A stretch of DNA of 64,000 nucleotides from Terrabacter terrigena (lineage in GTDB: Bacteria > Actinomycetota > Actinomycetes > Actinomycetales > Dermatophilaceae), in the NCBI RefSeq assembly GCF_042676085.1, contig NZ_JBHTKH010000001.1, forward strand, positions 496,001-560,000, written 5' to 3'. The translations under genes and the position numbers were made by a program. A model generated the notes under the pieces. That model was given only the letters and a program-made list of their open reading frames with translations, searched no databases and was not told the origin of the DNA. Each line of letters starts with the position of its first letter. Positions within the stretch are counted from its first letter, which is position 1. Shown here one piece after another: positions 16,484-24,848 of the stretch.

Positions 16484-17878
16484 GTGACCCGCAGCCCGCT
16501 CTTCCTCGCCGCCCTGGCGAGCTCGGCCGTCCCGGGTCTCGATCCGGTGTCGGTCGAGGGCGTGCCCAGCCGGTCCGGTGACCTCTTCGAGATCGCCTAC
16601 GTGCAGGACAGCCAGGACCGCCGCTGGGTGGTCAAGTGCCCGGTGACGCCGGCCGCCGGAGCCATGCTCGACGACATCGCCGCGCTCTCGAGCCTGCTCG
16701 GCCGCCGGCTCGACGTGGCCATGCCGATGGTGCGCGGTTTCGCCCCGGTGCCCGAGGGGCGCGCAGCCGTGTACCTCCGGCTGCCCGGTCGGCCCCTCGA
16801 CTTCGCTGGGCTGCAGCCGGGGCGGCTCGCCGCCGAGGTCGGCCGCTCGCTGGCACACATCCACAACGTCGAGCACCTGCTCTTCGAGGAGGCCGGGCGC
16901 CCGACCTACGACGCGGAGGCGCACCGGCGACGCCAGCTGTCCGAGCTCGACCGCGCCGCGGCAACGGGGCACGTGCCCACGGGGCTGCTGACGCGCTGGG
17001 AGCATGCGCTCGAGGACGTCTCACTGTGGCGCTTCGCGCCGAGCGCGGTCCACGGCACGTTCACGGGGCCGAACGTCCTCGCGTCGTTCGACGACGAGGA
17101 CGACTCCTCCACCGGACGAGTGCGCGGCGTGCTCGCCTGGGAGGAGAGCCGCATCGGCGACCCCGCCGACGACTTCGCCGACCTGACCAGGGAGGCTTCG
17201 CCCGAGACCCTCGACGCCGTGCTCGAGGCCTATGCGCAGTCGCGGGTGGAGAGGCCCGACGTCCACCTCGTGCGCCGCGCACGGCTCGCCGCCGAGATGG
17301 CTCCCCTGCGCACCCTGCTGCACGCGCTCGCCTCCGGCCGGCTCGACGTCGTCGAGCGCACCGCCGACGAGCTGCGCGCCCTCGACGCGCGCATCGAAGC
17401 CGACGACCGGCGCCACGCGCGGGAGGACGCCGCGCGCAGCGAGCGCACCCGCGAGGCGCGTGAGCGCGCCGAGGCGGTGCTCGACCCCGACGACCCCGAG
17501 CGTCCTGAGCCGGCGTGGGACGCCACCCAGCCGCACACGCCGTTCCCGATGCTCGGCGAGACACAGGCCATCTCGACGACCGACCTGCTCGACGACCGGC
17601 ACCCCGCCGCCGCCTCCGACGAGCCCGTCAGCTCCGCACAGGCTGAGCCCGCACAGGCTGAGCCCGCACAGGCTGAGCCCACAGTGCTCGAGACGGCAGC
17701 GCCTGGTGCCTCCGCAGCAGAGCCCACACCTCTGGTCGCCCCCGACGCGGGCGCCTCCCCGTTCGAGATCGACGAGGTGGAGGCGCTGCCCGACGATGAC
17801 GGCGACCTGCACGACGGCGCCTCGGACGTCGTCCCGCTGGTCCGGCACGAGCACGGGACCGACGTCCGCCGCCACTGA
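16484..17878 (+). CDS. Aminoglycoside phosphotransferase-like protein with degenerate catalytic motifs
   Basis: The 464-residue protein has a kinase-like fold for about 290 residues: FEIAYVQDSQDRRWVVKCPV (the ATP-lysine strand), YLRLPGRPLDF, HIHNVEHLLFEEAG, then VHGTFTGPNVLASF where active enzymes carry HGDLxxxN, and VLAWEESRIGDPADDFADL where they carry DWE. The catalytic Asp of the Brenner motif is replaced by Thr and the metal-binding Asp is absent, so it may be catalytically dead. The last 150 residues are low-complexity acidic/Ala-Glu-Pro sequence with AQAEP repeats. GTG start at 16484. It occupies the slot taken by a K+ channel gene in M. tuberculosis. Confidence 0.7.
   Translation: MTRSPLFLAALASSAVPGLDPVSVEGVPSRSGDLFEIAYVQDSQDRRWVVKCPVTPAAGAMLDDIAALSSLLGRRLDVAMPMVRGFAPVPEGRAAVYLRLPGRPLDFAGLQPGRLAAEVGRSLAHIHNVEHLLFEEAGRPTYDAEAHRRRQLSELDRAAATGHVPTGLLTRWEHALEDVSLWRFAPSAVHGTFTGPNVLASFDDEDDSSTGRVRGVLAWEESRIGDPADDFADLTREASPETLDAVLEAYAQSRVERPDVHLVRRARLAAEMAPLRTLLHALASGRLDVVERTADELRALDARIEADDRRHAREDAARSERTREARERAEAVLDPDDPERPEPAWDATQPHTPFPMLGETQAISTTDLLDDRHPAAASDEPVSSAQAEPAQAEPAQAEPTVLETAAPGASAAEPTPLVAPDAGASPFEIDEVEALPDDDGDLHDGASDVVPLVRHEHGTDVRRH
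17636..17680. repeat. Three tandem 15-bp repeats (AQAEP units)
   Basis: GCACAGGCTGAGCCC occurs three times in tandem, encoding AQAEP in the acidic tail of the phosphotransferase-like protein. Copy number may vary. Confidence 0.95.
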
Positions 17879-17895
17879 AGGCCGGTCAGCGTCAG

Positions 17896-17931
17896 GCGGG
17901 CCACGCGGGCCACGCGGGTCACACGGGTCAC
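17896..17931. repeat. Four 9-bp repeats between convergent genes
   Basis: GCGGGCCAC, GCGGGCCAC, GCGGGTCAC and ACGGGTCAC follow one another between the phosphotransferase-like gene and adnB, immediately before the adnB stop at 17936. No hairpin is evident; they look like a minisatellite. Confidence 0.9.
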
Positions 17932-17935
17932 CCGG

Positions 17936-20900
17936 TCAGGCCGGCAGGGTGCGCAGCAGCTCCACGAGGTCGGCCTCGCCCGGGACCTCGGGTCGCACGG
18001 TGACTCCCTCGGCCGCGTAGTAGAACGCTGCGTCGACGTCTCTGGCGTCGACGCCCCGCAGCCGGGCGAAGGCGACGGCGTACGCCGCGAGCTGGAGGGC
18101 ACGCACGCGGGCATCGCGACCCGTGGGGCGTGCGCCTGTCTTCCAGTCGACCACCGTCCATCCGCCGTCGTCACGCGCGAAGACCGCGTCGATGCGGCCG
18201 CGCACCGCGATGCCGTCGATGATCGTCTCGATGGACAGCTCGATCTCGTCGGGCACACGATCGGCCCACTCGCTCGCCAGGAAGCGCTCCTTCATCACGT
18301 CGAGGTCGGTGTCGTCGGATGCCCCCTCGTCTGCGCTGCCGGGCAGGTCGAGCAGGTCGACCATCGCGGCGCGGGAGTAGTGCTCCTCGATCCAGGCGTG
18401 GAACGCCGTGCCCTGACGGGCTGCCACAGCCGGAGCGCTGGGCATGGGGCGGCGTAGGTTCATCGCGAAGGCCTCGACGTCGCGGGCCAGCGAGACCACG
18501 GCCGAGGCCGACAGGTGGCGGGGCACGTCGACGACCGGCTCGCCGCGCGAACGGCGGGCGGCCTGCTCGGCGAGGAGGAGGCGCAGGTCGTCGAGGCGGG
18601 GGTCGCCCGCAGGAGGCACGTCGCCGGATCGCACGGCCTCGGCGAGGCGGTCGACGACCCCCTCGAGGGCGGCGCGGCGGTGGGCCATCGGGTCGTGCGG
18701 CCAGACCGCCGAGACGGGGTCGACGAGGTAGGGGTTGGTCGGCGCGACGGCGCGGCCCCTGGAGTCCTCGACGGGCTCGGGCGCCGGGTGCCAGACCTGC
18801 TGGGTGACTGCGTCACCAAGTGCGTCGCGGATCTCGAGGAGGAAGCGGCTGGGCACCGAGAGGGTCTTCTTCGTGGCGCCCCACACGTGGGTGGTGAGCA
18901 GCACGTCGTTGCGAGCGCGGGTCACGGCGACGTAGGCGAGGCGACGCTCCTCGGCCACGGCGTGCCGGCCGCCACCGAGGGCGAACTCCTCGATGGCGAC
19001 GCCGAGCTGCTTGCGGTCGGGGACGCTGCGCCAGTCCAGGTGCGGCAGCCCGTCGCGGTCGCCACGCAGGTCGTAGGGCAGGGAGTCCAGCCCCACGAGC
19101 CAGCCCTTGTCCTTGGGGGTGCCCGAACAGGCGTACTCGGGCGGGTCGGAGTCGTCGACGAGCGACACCGAGGTCGACGCGTGGTCTGGGAACGCCCCCT
19201 CGACGAGCGCGGGGATCGCGACGACGTCCCACTCGAGGCCCTTGGAGGCGTGGACCGTGAGGACCTGGACGGCGTCGGCCTCGGACTCGGTGTGGCCGGC
19301 GTCGAGACCGCGCTCCTGCTCACGCGCTGCGTCGAGCCACGCTAGGAAGCCGCTCAGGGCGGGCCGGTCGGCGCTCGTGGCGTAGCGGGCAGCCACGTCG
19401 GCGAAGGCATCGAGGTGCACGCGAGCCGTGGAGGCGGTGTGCTCGTGACGGGCCAGCACCTCGATGTCGAGGCCGAGGGCGACCTCGGCCTCGGCGACGA
19501 GGTCGACGAGGGGCAGGGCCGTGAGTCGCCGCAGCCGGCGCACGACGTCGGCCAGCCCGTGCAGGCGACGCAGCGCCTCGGCACCGATGCGGGCACCGTC
19601 GCGCGCCACCCAACCGGGGCGCGGCAGCTCGTCGAGGGCCTCGACGAGCGTGGCCGTGTCGGCGCTGTCGGAGGCCAGGTCGCTGCCCCGCCGGTCGTCG
19701 TCGGGGCGGTCGTCGTCGGGGCCGTCGTCGTCGGAGCCTTCGTGGTCGGACGGCAGACCGGTCGGACCATCGGCGGATCGCGCGACGCGGGGCGGCTCGG
19801 GCGTCGACACCGCTGGGGCGGGGCTCTCGAAAGCCGTTGCAGCAGAACCGGACTCGTCGTCTTCGAGAACCTCGCCCGGCCGGCGCGGACCGGCCGGCCT
19901 GTCGTGCAGGTCGCGGGCCCACGCCCAGAGGCCGGCGAGGTCGGCCGCGCCGAGACGCACGACGGGGCCGGTGAGCAGGCGCATCAGCTGGTCGCCTCGG
20001 GTGGGGTCCTGGACGACCCAGAGCGCCGCGACGAGGTCGCTCACCTCAGGGGTCACGAGCAGGCCTCCGAGGCCCACGACCTCGACCGGCAGGTCTGCGG
20101 CCCGCAGCGCCTCGATGACGAGTGGGAACGACGAACGGCGCCGGCACAGCACGGCTGCGGACCGCCCGGTGCGCCGGCCGCTCGGTGAGCGCCAGCGCTC
20201 GGCCACCCAGGCGGCGACGTGCGCCGCCTCCGCCTCGGCGGACTCGAGTCGGTCGATGGTCACGGTGCCCGGGCCGGCTCCCGGCCGCGCCGTCAGCGGC
20301 TGGACGTGCGCCGTTGCCAGAGGGGCCGCCGTGACGTTGGCGGCCGCGAGGATGAGCTCGTCGTTGCGCCAGCTCGTCGAGAGGGGCAGCACGTCGGCGG
20401 GGCCCCGCGGGCCGGCGAACTCGGCGGGGAACCGCAGCAGCGTGGTCGCGCTGGCTCCGCGCCAGCCGTAGATCGACTGGTTGGGGTCGCCGACGGCAGT
20501 GAGGGCGACAGCCGGGTCGTGGAAGAGGCTGCGGAGCAGCGTCAGCTGGGCCTCGGAGGTGTCCTGGAACTCGTCGAGCAGCACGGCCGTGAACCGGTCG
20601 CGCTCGATCTGGCCCACCTGCGGCATCGTCGACGCCAGCCGGGCGGCCAGGGCGATCTGGTCGGCGAAGTCGAGCGACTCGCGAGACCGCTTGAGCTCGA
20701 GGAACGCCTCGACGATCGGCAGCACGAGCCGCCGCTCGCGCAGCACGCCGAGCACCTCCTTGGCGGGCGCGAGGCTGCCCTTCCCGTCACCGTCGGGCAG
20801 GGCGTCGAGTCGGGCCAGCACGTCGTCGAGGTGCGCCATCACCTCCGCCGGTGTGCGCACGTGCTCGGCCATCTCTCCGGCGAGCGACATGACGGCGTCG

Positions 20901-21445
20901 ATGATGTTGCTCTCGGACCGTGTCATGCCGTCCATGGGGCCGTCCCACCGTGAGACGGACTCGGCGGCCAGCTGCCAGGCACCGGCCTCGGTGAGGACCC
21001 GGAACTCCGGCTCGATACCGACCCGGAGGGCGTGCTCGCGCACCAGGCGGCCGGCGTACGAGTGGTAGGTGGAGACGGTCGGGGTGCCGCCGAGCACCTC
21101 GGCGCCGGTGCCGTCGTCGTCAGGCGGGGTCCACAGACCGGCGCGCTCGAGGCCGCGCAAACGCTTCCCGATGCGCGCGGAGAGCTCGGCCGCGGCCTTG
21201 CGGGTGAAGGTGAGGCCGAGCACCTGGTCGGGCGTGACGATCTCGTTGGCGACGAGCCACACGACTCGCGCGGCCATCGTCTCGGTCTTGCCCGAGCCGG
21301 CGCCGGCGACGACGAGGAGCGGCCCGGGGCCCGCCTCGATCACGGAGGCCTGCTCTGGTGTCGGCGGGGGCAGCTCGAGGGCGACGGCGATCTCGTGGGC
21401 GGAGTGACGCACCGTCGTCGTGGTGCGGTCGAGGGTCTCGGTCAC
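17936..21445 (-). CDS. adnB: AdnB-like helicase-nuclease subunit
   Basis: AdnAB resects double-strand DNA ends in actinobacteria. This 1169-residue subunit has a UvrD-type motor (Walker A GAGSGKT at 48-54, LGLTFTRKAAAELSAR, LLDEFQDTSEAQ, VGDPNQSIYGWRGAS, VLTVHASKGLEWDVV, VAVTRARNDVLLTTHVWG) and a C-terminal RecB-type nuclease domain with GRIDAVF (about 1083) and VVDWKTG (about 1100), carrying the catalytic Asp and Lys. An Asp-rich low-complexity linker (DDDGPDDDRPDDDRR) interrupts the motor around residue 570. The GTG start overlaps the adnA stop (GTGA), so the two subunits are coupled. Confidence 0.92.
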   Translation of the reverse strand: MTETLDRTTTTVRHSAHEIAVALELPPPTPEQASVIEAGPGPLLVVAGAGSGKTETMAARVVWLVANEIVTPDQVLGLTFTRKAAAELSARIGKRLRGLERAGLWTPPDDDGTGAEVLGGTPTVSTYHSYAGRLVREHALRVGIEPEFRVLTEAGAWQLAAESVSRWDGPMDGMTRSESNIIDAVMSLAGEMAEHVRTPAEVMAHLDDVLARLDALPDGDGKGSLAPAKEVLGVLRERRLVLPIVEAFLELKRSRESLDFADQIALAARLASTMPQVGQIERDRFTAVLLDEFQDTSEAQLTLLRSLFHDPAVALTAVGDPNQSIYGWRGASATTLLRFPAEFAGPRGPADVLPLSTSWRNDELILAAANVTAAPLATAHVQPLTARPGAGPGTVTIDRLESAEAEAAHVAAWVAERWRSPSGRRTGRSAAVLCRRRSSFPLVIEALRAADLPVEVVGLGGLLVTPEVSDLVAALWVVQDPTRGDQLMRLLTGPVVRLGAADLAGLWAWARDLHDRPAGPRRPGEVLEDDESGSAATAFESPAPAVSTPEPPRVARSADGPTGLPSDHEGSDDDGPDDDRPDDDRRGSDLASDSADTATLVEALDELPRPGWVARDGARIGAEALRRLHGLADVVRRLRRLTALPLVDLVAEAEVALGLDIEVLARHEHTASTARVHLDAFADVAARYATSADRPALSGFLAWLDAAREQERGLDAGHTESEADAVQVLTVHASKGLEWDVVAIPALVEGAFPDHASTSVSLVDDSDPPEYACSGTPKDKGWLVGLDSLPYDLRGDRDGLPHLDWRSVPDRKQLGVAIEEFALGGGRHAVAEERRLAYVAVTRARNDVLLTTHVWGATKKTLSVPSRFLLEIRDALGDAVTQQVWHPAPEPVEDSRGRAVAPTNPYLVDPVSAVWPHDPMAHRRAALEGVVDRLAEAVRSGDVPPAGDPRLDDLRLLLAEQAARRSRGEPVVDVPRHLSASAVVSLARDVEAFAMNLRRPMPSAPAVAARQGTAFHAWIEEHYSRAAMVDLLDLPGSADEGASDDTDLDVMKERFLASEWADRVPDEIELSIETIIDGIAVRGRIDAVFARDDGGWTVVDWKTGARPTGRDARVRALQLAAYAVAFARLRGVDARDVDAAFYYAAEGVTVRPEVPGEADLVELLRTLPA

Positions 21446-24400
21446 AGTGCGTCACCTTCCGGCTGGACCGGGCACGACGAGCGGACGGGGCAGGTGCGGC
21501 AGGTGCTCTGGGACGCCGTGAACGTGGCCGCCCCCATGCCTTCGGCCGTGCCCTCGACGAGCGCTCGCGCCCACGTCGGGTCGCCGACCGTCGTGACGGC
21601 CTCCTGGACCATCACCGCCGGCTGGAGGCCGGCGAGCCCACCCTTGCCGATGAAGACGAGTGCGGCACCGGCGCTGCGCTCGCCGAGCTCCGCGAACCCG
21701 CCCTCCTCCACGGCCACCTGGTAGGCGCCGAGCTGGCCGTGCTCGGCGAGGTCGGCCTTGGTGGGCTTGCTCGTACCGGTCTTGAGATCGACGATGCGCA
21801 GCCCGCCGTCGCGGTCTCGCTCGATGCGGTCGACGCGTCCCGCGACCACGGCGCGGCCGACCTGCACGCGGAACGGGGTCTCGACCCCCACTCGCTCGCG
21901 CTCCCGCTCGGCCACGTCGCGGTAGCTGACGAACCTGGCCACCATGTCGTGGGCCTCGCGGCGGGTGCGCTCGGTGACCCAGCCGGGTGGCAGCCCGAGC
22001 CGACCCCATCGCGCGTCGACCTCGGTGTCGAGCTGGTCTCGTGATGCGTCGGGCTGCTCGGCGACGATGTCGTGCACGAACGTGCCGACCGACGCGGCTC
22101 CGAGCTGCACACCCTCGCCCCCCACCGCCGTGAGGAACCAGCGCAGCCCGCACTCGTTGAAGTAGGTCACCTTGGACGGCGAGACGTGCACGGGCTCGTC
22201 GGCGGCCCGGACGGGGCGGTCGCTCGTGACGTCGCGCAGGGCCCACCACGTCGACGGGTCGGCGCCGCGGACGCCCTCGCGGGCGGCGACTGCGAGCAGG
22301 GCGAGGGCGCGCTCCGCCACGCCCGGGTCGGGGCTCGTGACCTCGCGGCGCAGCTCACCGACGAGGCCGGGAAGCGTCATCGTGCGGGCGACCTCGCTGT
22401 GGGGGCGCACCTCGTCGGCGAGGCGGGTGCGAGCGGGCGGGTCGACGAGGTCGAGGTAGACCGAGGGCTGCTCGTCCTCGTTGCCGACCGCGGTCACCAG
22501 GAGCCGCTCGGTGGCCCGCGTGACGGCGACGAGGAAGAGTCGGGTCTCGTCGTAGCGCACCGCCGCCTGCGCTGCGCGGAAGCCGACCGGCCGCTGGGCG
22601 ACGACGTCGACGAGGTCCTCGGAGCCGAGCACCGAACCGCGAAGCCGGAGGTCGGGCCACACGCCCTCCTGGACGCCGGCGACGACGACGATGCGCCACT
22701 GTCGCCCGGCTGCCGTCTGCGGCGTGACGAGCGAGACGCGGCCGCCGGACTGGCCGCCGACGAGCAGGGTGTCGCCGGGAACGTCCTGGCCACGGATGTG
22801 TTCGAGGAACGTGTCGGGCCCCGCCGTCGGAAGCCGGTCGACGAACGCGCCGGCGGCGTCGAACAGGGCGAGCACGGCATCGAGGTCTCGGTCGGCGCGC
22901 TCGCCCGTCGAGCCGCCGGCGAGGGCGGCGCGTCGCCACCCCTCCGCCACTGCCGCCCCCTGCCAGATGGCCCAGAGCACCGACTCGGCGTCGACCCCGG
23001 TCGCCCACCGGCCGTCCTCACCCAGGCGCGCGGCGGCCGCTCCTGCTGCGAGGGCGGCGGCCACGCGGGCAGCGGGTCGGGCGACCCCGCCCAGCAGCGC
23101 CGCACGGGGCGCATCGAGGAGCAGCTGCCCGAGCAGCTCGTCGCTGGAACGGCCCCCACCCGACTCCAGCTCGTCGTGGCGCAGCAGGCGACGCAGCCGT
23201 CGCAGGCCCACGGTGTCGGCGCCCCCGATCGGGGACAGCACGAGGTCGGCCGCGCGCACCGGGTCGATGACGTGCTGCTCACCGCGGTGCTCGCCGCGAG
23301 CGACCTCGAGGCTCTCGGCGAGCAGCTGGAGCAGGGGGCGGACCGCGCTCTCGTCGCGCACCGGGGTCTCGGCGCTGCCGGCCTCGACCGGGACGCCGGC
23401 CTGCCCGAGCAGGCGGCGCATGGTGTCGGCCCGGGCCGAGCCACGCACGACGACGGCCATGTCGGTCCACGGCACGCCCTCGACGAGGTGCGCCCGACGC
23501 AGGAGCGCAGCGACGTGGGCGGTCTCCTGGGCGGCCGAACGGAGCAGGGCCACCTCGACCGTGCACCGGTCGGTCTCGGCCGAGGACGCCGCCATGCGCC
23601 GCTGCTCGCCGCCTCCGAGCGCCCCGATGCGCCGCGAGACGCGGTCGGCGACGGCGGTGAGCGCCGGGCCGAGCCGGTGGCTGCGGTCGAGCACGACGGT
23701 CGCCGTGCCGGCGTGCCCGCTCGGCCCGGGGTGGCCGGACGACAGCTCGGGCTCGATGAAGTCGAGCAACGTCGGCTCGTCGCCCAGGGCATAGGGGCTG
23801 CGACGGACCTCGCCGAGCTCGCTCCACCCGCTCGCGAGGAACCGGGGATCGGCACCGCGGAAGGTCTGCACGGCGACGTCGGGGTCGCCCAGCAGCACGA
23901 TGCGTGGTCCACCGCGGGCCACGACCCGCAGCAGACGCGCGGCGGCCGAGGTCAGCTCCTGAGCCTCGTCGACGACGACGAGGCCCACGCGCTCGTGCAG
24001 CCGGTCCAGGGCCGAGGGGTCGTCGTCGAGCAGCTCGGCTGCCGCCGTCAGCACCCAGGCGGGGTCGTAGGAACCGTGCCGGCTGAACGAGGTGACCTGG
24101 TCGTACTCGCGCAGCACCTGGGCGGCCGCCACCCACTCGGGCCGGTCGTGCTGGGCACCGAGCCCGGCGAGGTCGTCGGGACCGAGGCCGTGCTCGACGG
24201 TGCGCATGAGCAGGTCGCGCAGCTCGTTGCGGAACCCGCGGGTGCGCAGCGCCTCGCCCAGCCCGGCTGGCCACGTCGGGCCGGGCACGTCGCCGGACTC
24301 GTGCCCGGCCAGCAGGTCGCGCAGGATGACGTCCTGCTCGGGCCCGTTGAGCAGCCGCGGGGCCGGCTGGCCGTGCAGGGCGGCCTCGGCGCGCAGGATG

Positions 24401-24708
24401 CCGAACCCGAACGCCTGCCACGTGCGGGCGAGCGACTCGGTGGACGTGCCGTCGAGACGGGCCGTGACCTGCTGGCGCAGGCCGGCTGCCGCGCTGCGGC
24501 TGGAGGTGAGCATGAGGCACGCGTCGGCCCGAAGCCCGTGCCGGCGCACCGCGTCGACGACCAGCTCGACGGCGAGGGTCGACTTGCCCGTGCCGGGACC
24601 ACCGAGCACCCGGAGCACCCGCGCGCCGGAGTCGAGCGCGGCCTGCTGACGCTCGTCGAGCCGCACCGCCGCCGAGACGAGGGCGGGAGCTCGACGGAGG
24701 ATGACCAC
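21442..24708 (-). CDS. adnA: AdnA-like helicase-nuclease subunit with Fe-S cysteines
   Basis: This is the 1088-residue partner of AdnB. Walker A is GGPGTGKST (36-44). LVVDEAQELTSAAARLLRVV is the Walker B region and LLGDPDVAVQTFRGADPRF the motif III region. A nuclease domain begins YFNECGLRWFL, contains GRVDRIE and IVDLKTG (about 957-980) and ends with CRTCPVRSSC. The separated first Cys and the terminal trio are typical iron-sulfur ligands of AddB/AdnA-type nucleases. The GTG start at 24708 has no clear ribosome site. Motor motifs are more divergent than in AdnB, as is usual in this family. Confidence 0.92.
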   Translation of the reverse strand: MVILRRAPALVSAAVRLDERQQAALDSGARVLRVLGGPGTGKSTLAVELVVDAVRRHGLRADACLMLTSSRSAAAGLRQQVTARLDGTSTESLARTWQAFGFGILRAEAALHGQPAPRLLNGPEQDVILRDLLAGHESGDVPGPTWPAGLGEALRTRGFRNELRDLLMRTVEHGLGPDDLAGLGAQHDRPEWVAAAQVLREYDQVTSFSRHGSYDPAWVLTAAAELLDDDPSALDRLHERVGLVVVDEAQELTSAAARLLRVVARGGPRIVLLGDPDVAVQTFRGADPRFLASGWSELGEVRRSPYALGDEPTLLDFIEPELSSGHPGPSGHAGTATVVLDRSHRLGPALTAVADRVSRRIGALGGGEQRRMAASSAETDRCTVEVALLRSAAQETAHVAALLRRAHLVEGVPWTDMAVVVRGSARADTMRRLLGQAGVPVEAGSAETPVRDESAVRPLLQLLAESLEVARGEHRGEQHVIDPVRAADLVLSPIGGADTVGLRRLRRLLRHDELESGGGRSSDELLGQLLLDAPRAALLGGVARPAARVAAALAAGAAAARLGEDGRWATGVDAESVLWAIWQGAAVAEGWRRAALAGGSTGERADRDLDAVLALFDAAGAFVDRLPTAGPDTFLEHIRGQDVPGDTLLVGGQSGGRVSLVTPQTAAGRQWRIVVVAGVQEGVWPDLRLRGSVLGSEDLVDVVAQRPVGFRAAQAAVRYDETRLFLVAVTRATERLLVTAVGNEDEQPSVYLDLVDPPARTRLADEVRPHSEVARTMTLPGLVGELRREVTSPDPGVAERALALLAVAAREGVRGADPSTWWALRDVTSDRPVRAADEPVHVSPSKVTYFNECGLRWFLTAVGGEGVQLGAASVGTFVHDIVAEQPDASRDQLDTEVDARWGRLGLPPGWVTERTRREAHDMVARFVSYRDVAERERERVGVETPFRVQVGRAVVAGRVDRIERDRDGGLRIVDLKTGTSKPTKADLAEHGQLGAYQVAVEEGGFAELGERSAGAALVFIGKGGLAGLQPAVMVQEAVTTVGDPTWARALVEGTAEGMGAATFTASQSTCRTCPVRSSCPVQPEGDAL

Positions 24709-24772
24709 CCGCAGATTCCATCACGGGACACCGACAGGGGCGCGGCCCCTCGCTCCGGCACACCCATGGGGC

Positions 24773-24805
24773 GGGCATGCGTGGGGGCCGGGCATGCGTG
24801 GGGCC
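24773..24805. repeat. Two direct repeats of about 16 bp between adnA and katG
   Basis: GGGCATGCGTGGGG(G)CC occurs twice back to back, starting at 24773 and 24790. The second copy overlaps the terminator stem described next, suggesting the hairpin region was duplicated. Confidence 0.8.
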
Positions 24806-24835
24806 CGTGCCGGCACGTGGCCGGCCCGGGCCCCA
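24799..24835 (-). terminator. Hairpin downstream of katG
   Basis: Outer arms TGGGGCCCG (24799-24807) and CGGGCCCCA (24827-24835) and inner arms GCCGG/CCGGC pair around the loop CACGTGG with one mismatch. It lies 14 bp past the katG stop, without a clear T-run. Confidence 0.72.
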
Positions 24836-24848
24836 TCACGTCAGGAGG

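Noticed and set aside
17936..24708. AddAB or RecBCD of a foreign element
   Set aside because: Both subunits have motor plus nuclease domains and the syntenic position of AdnAB, so they are core genes.
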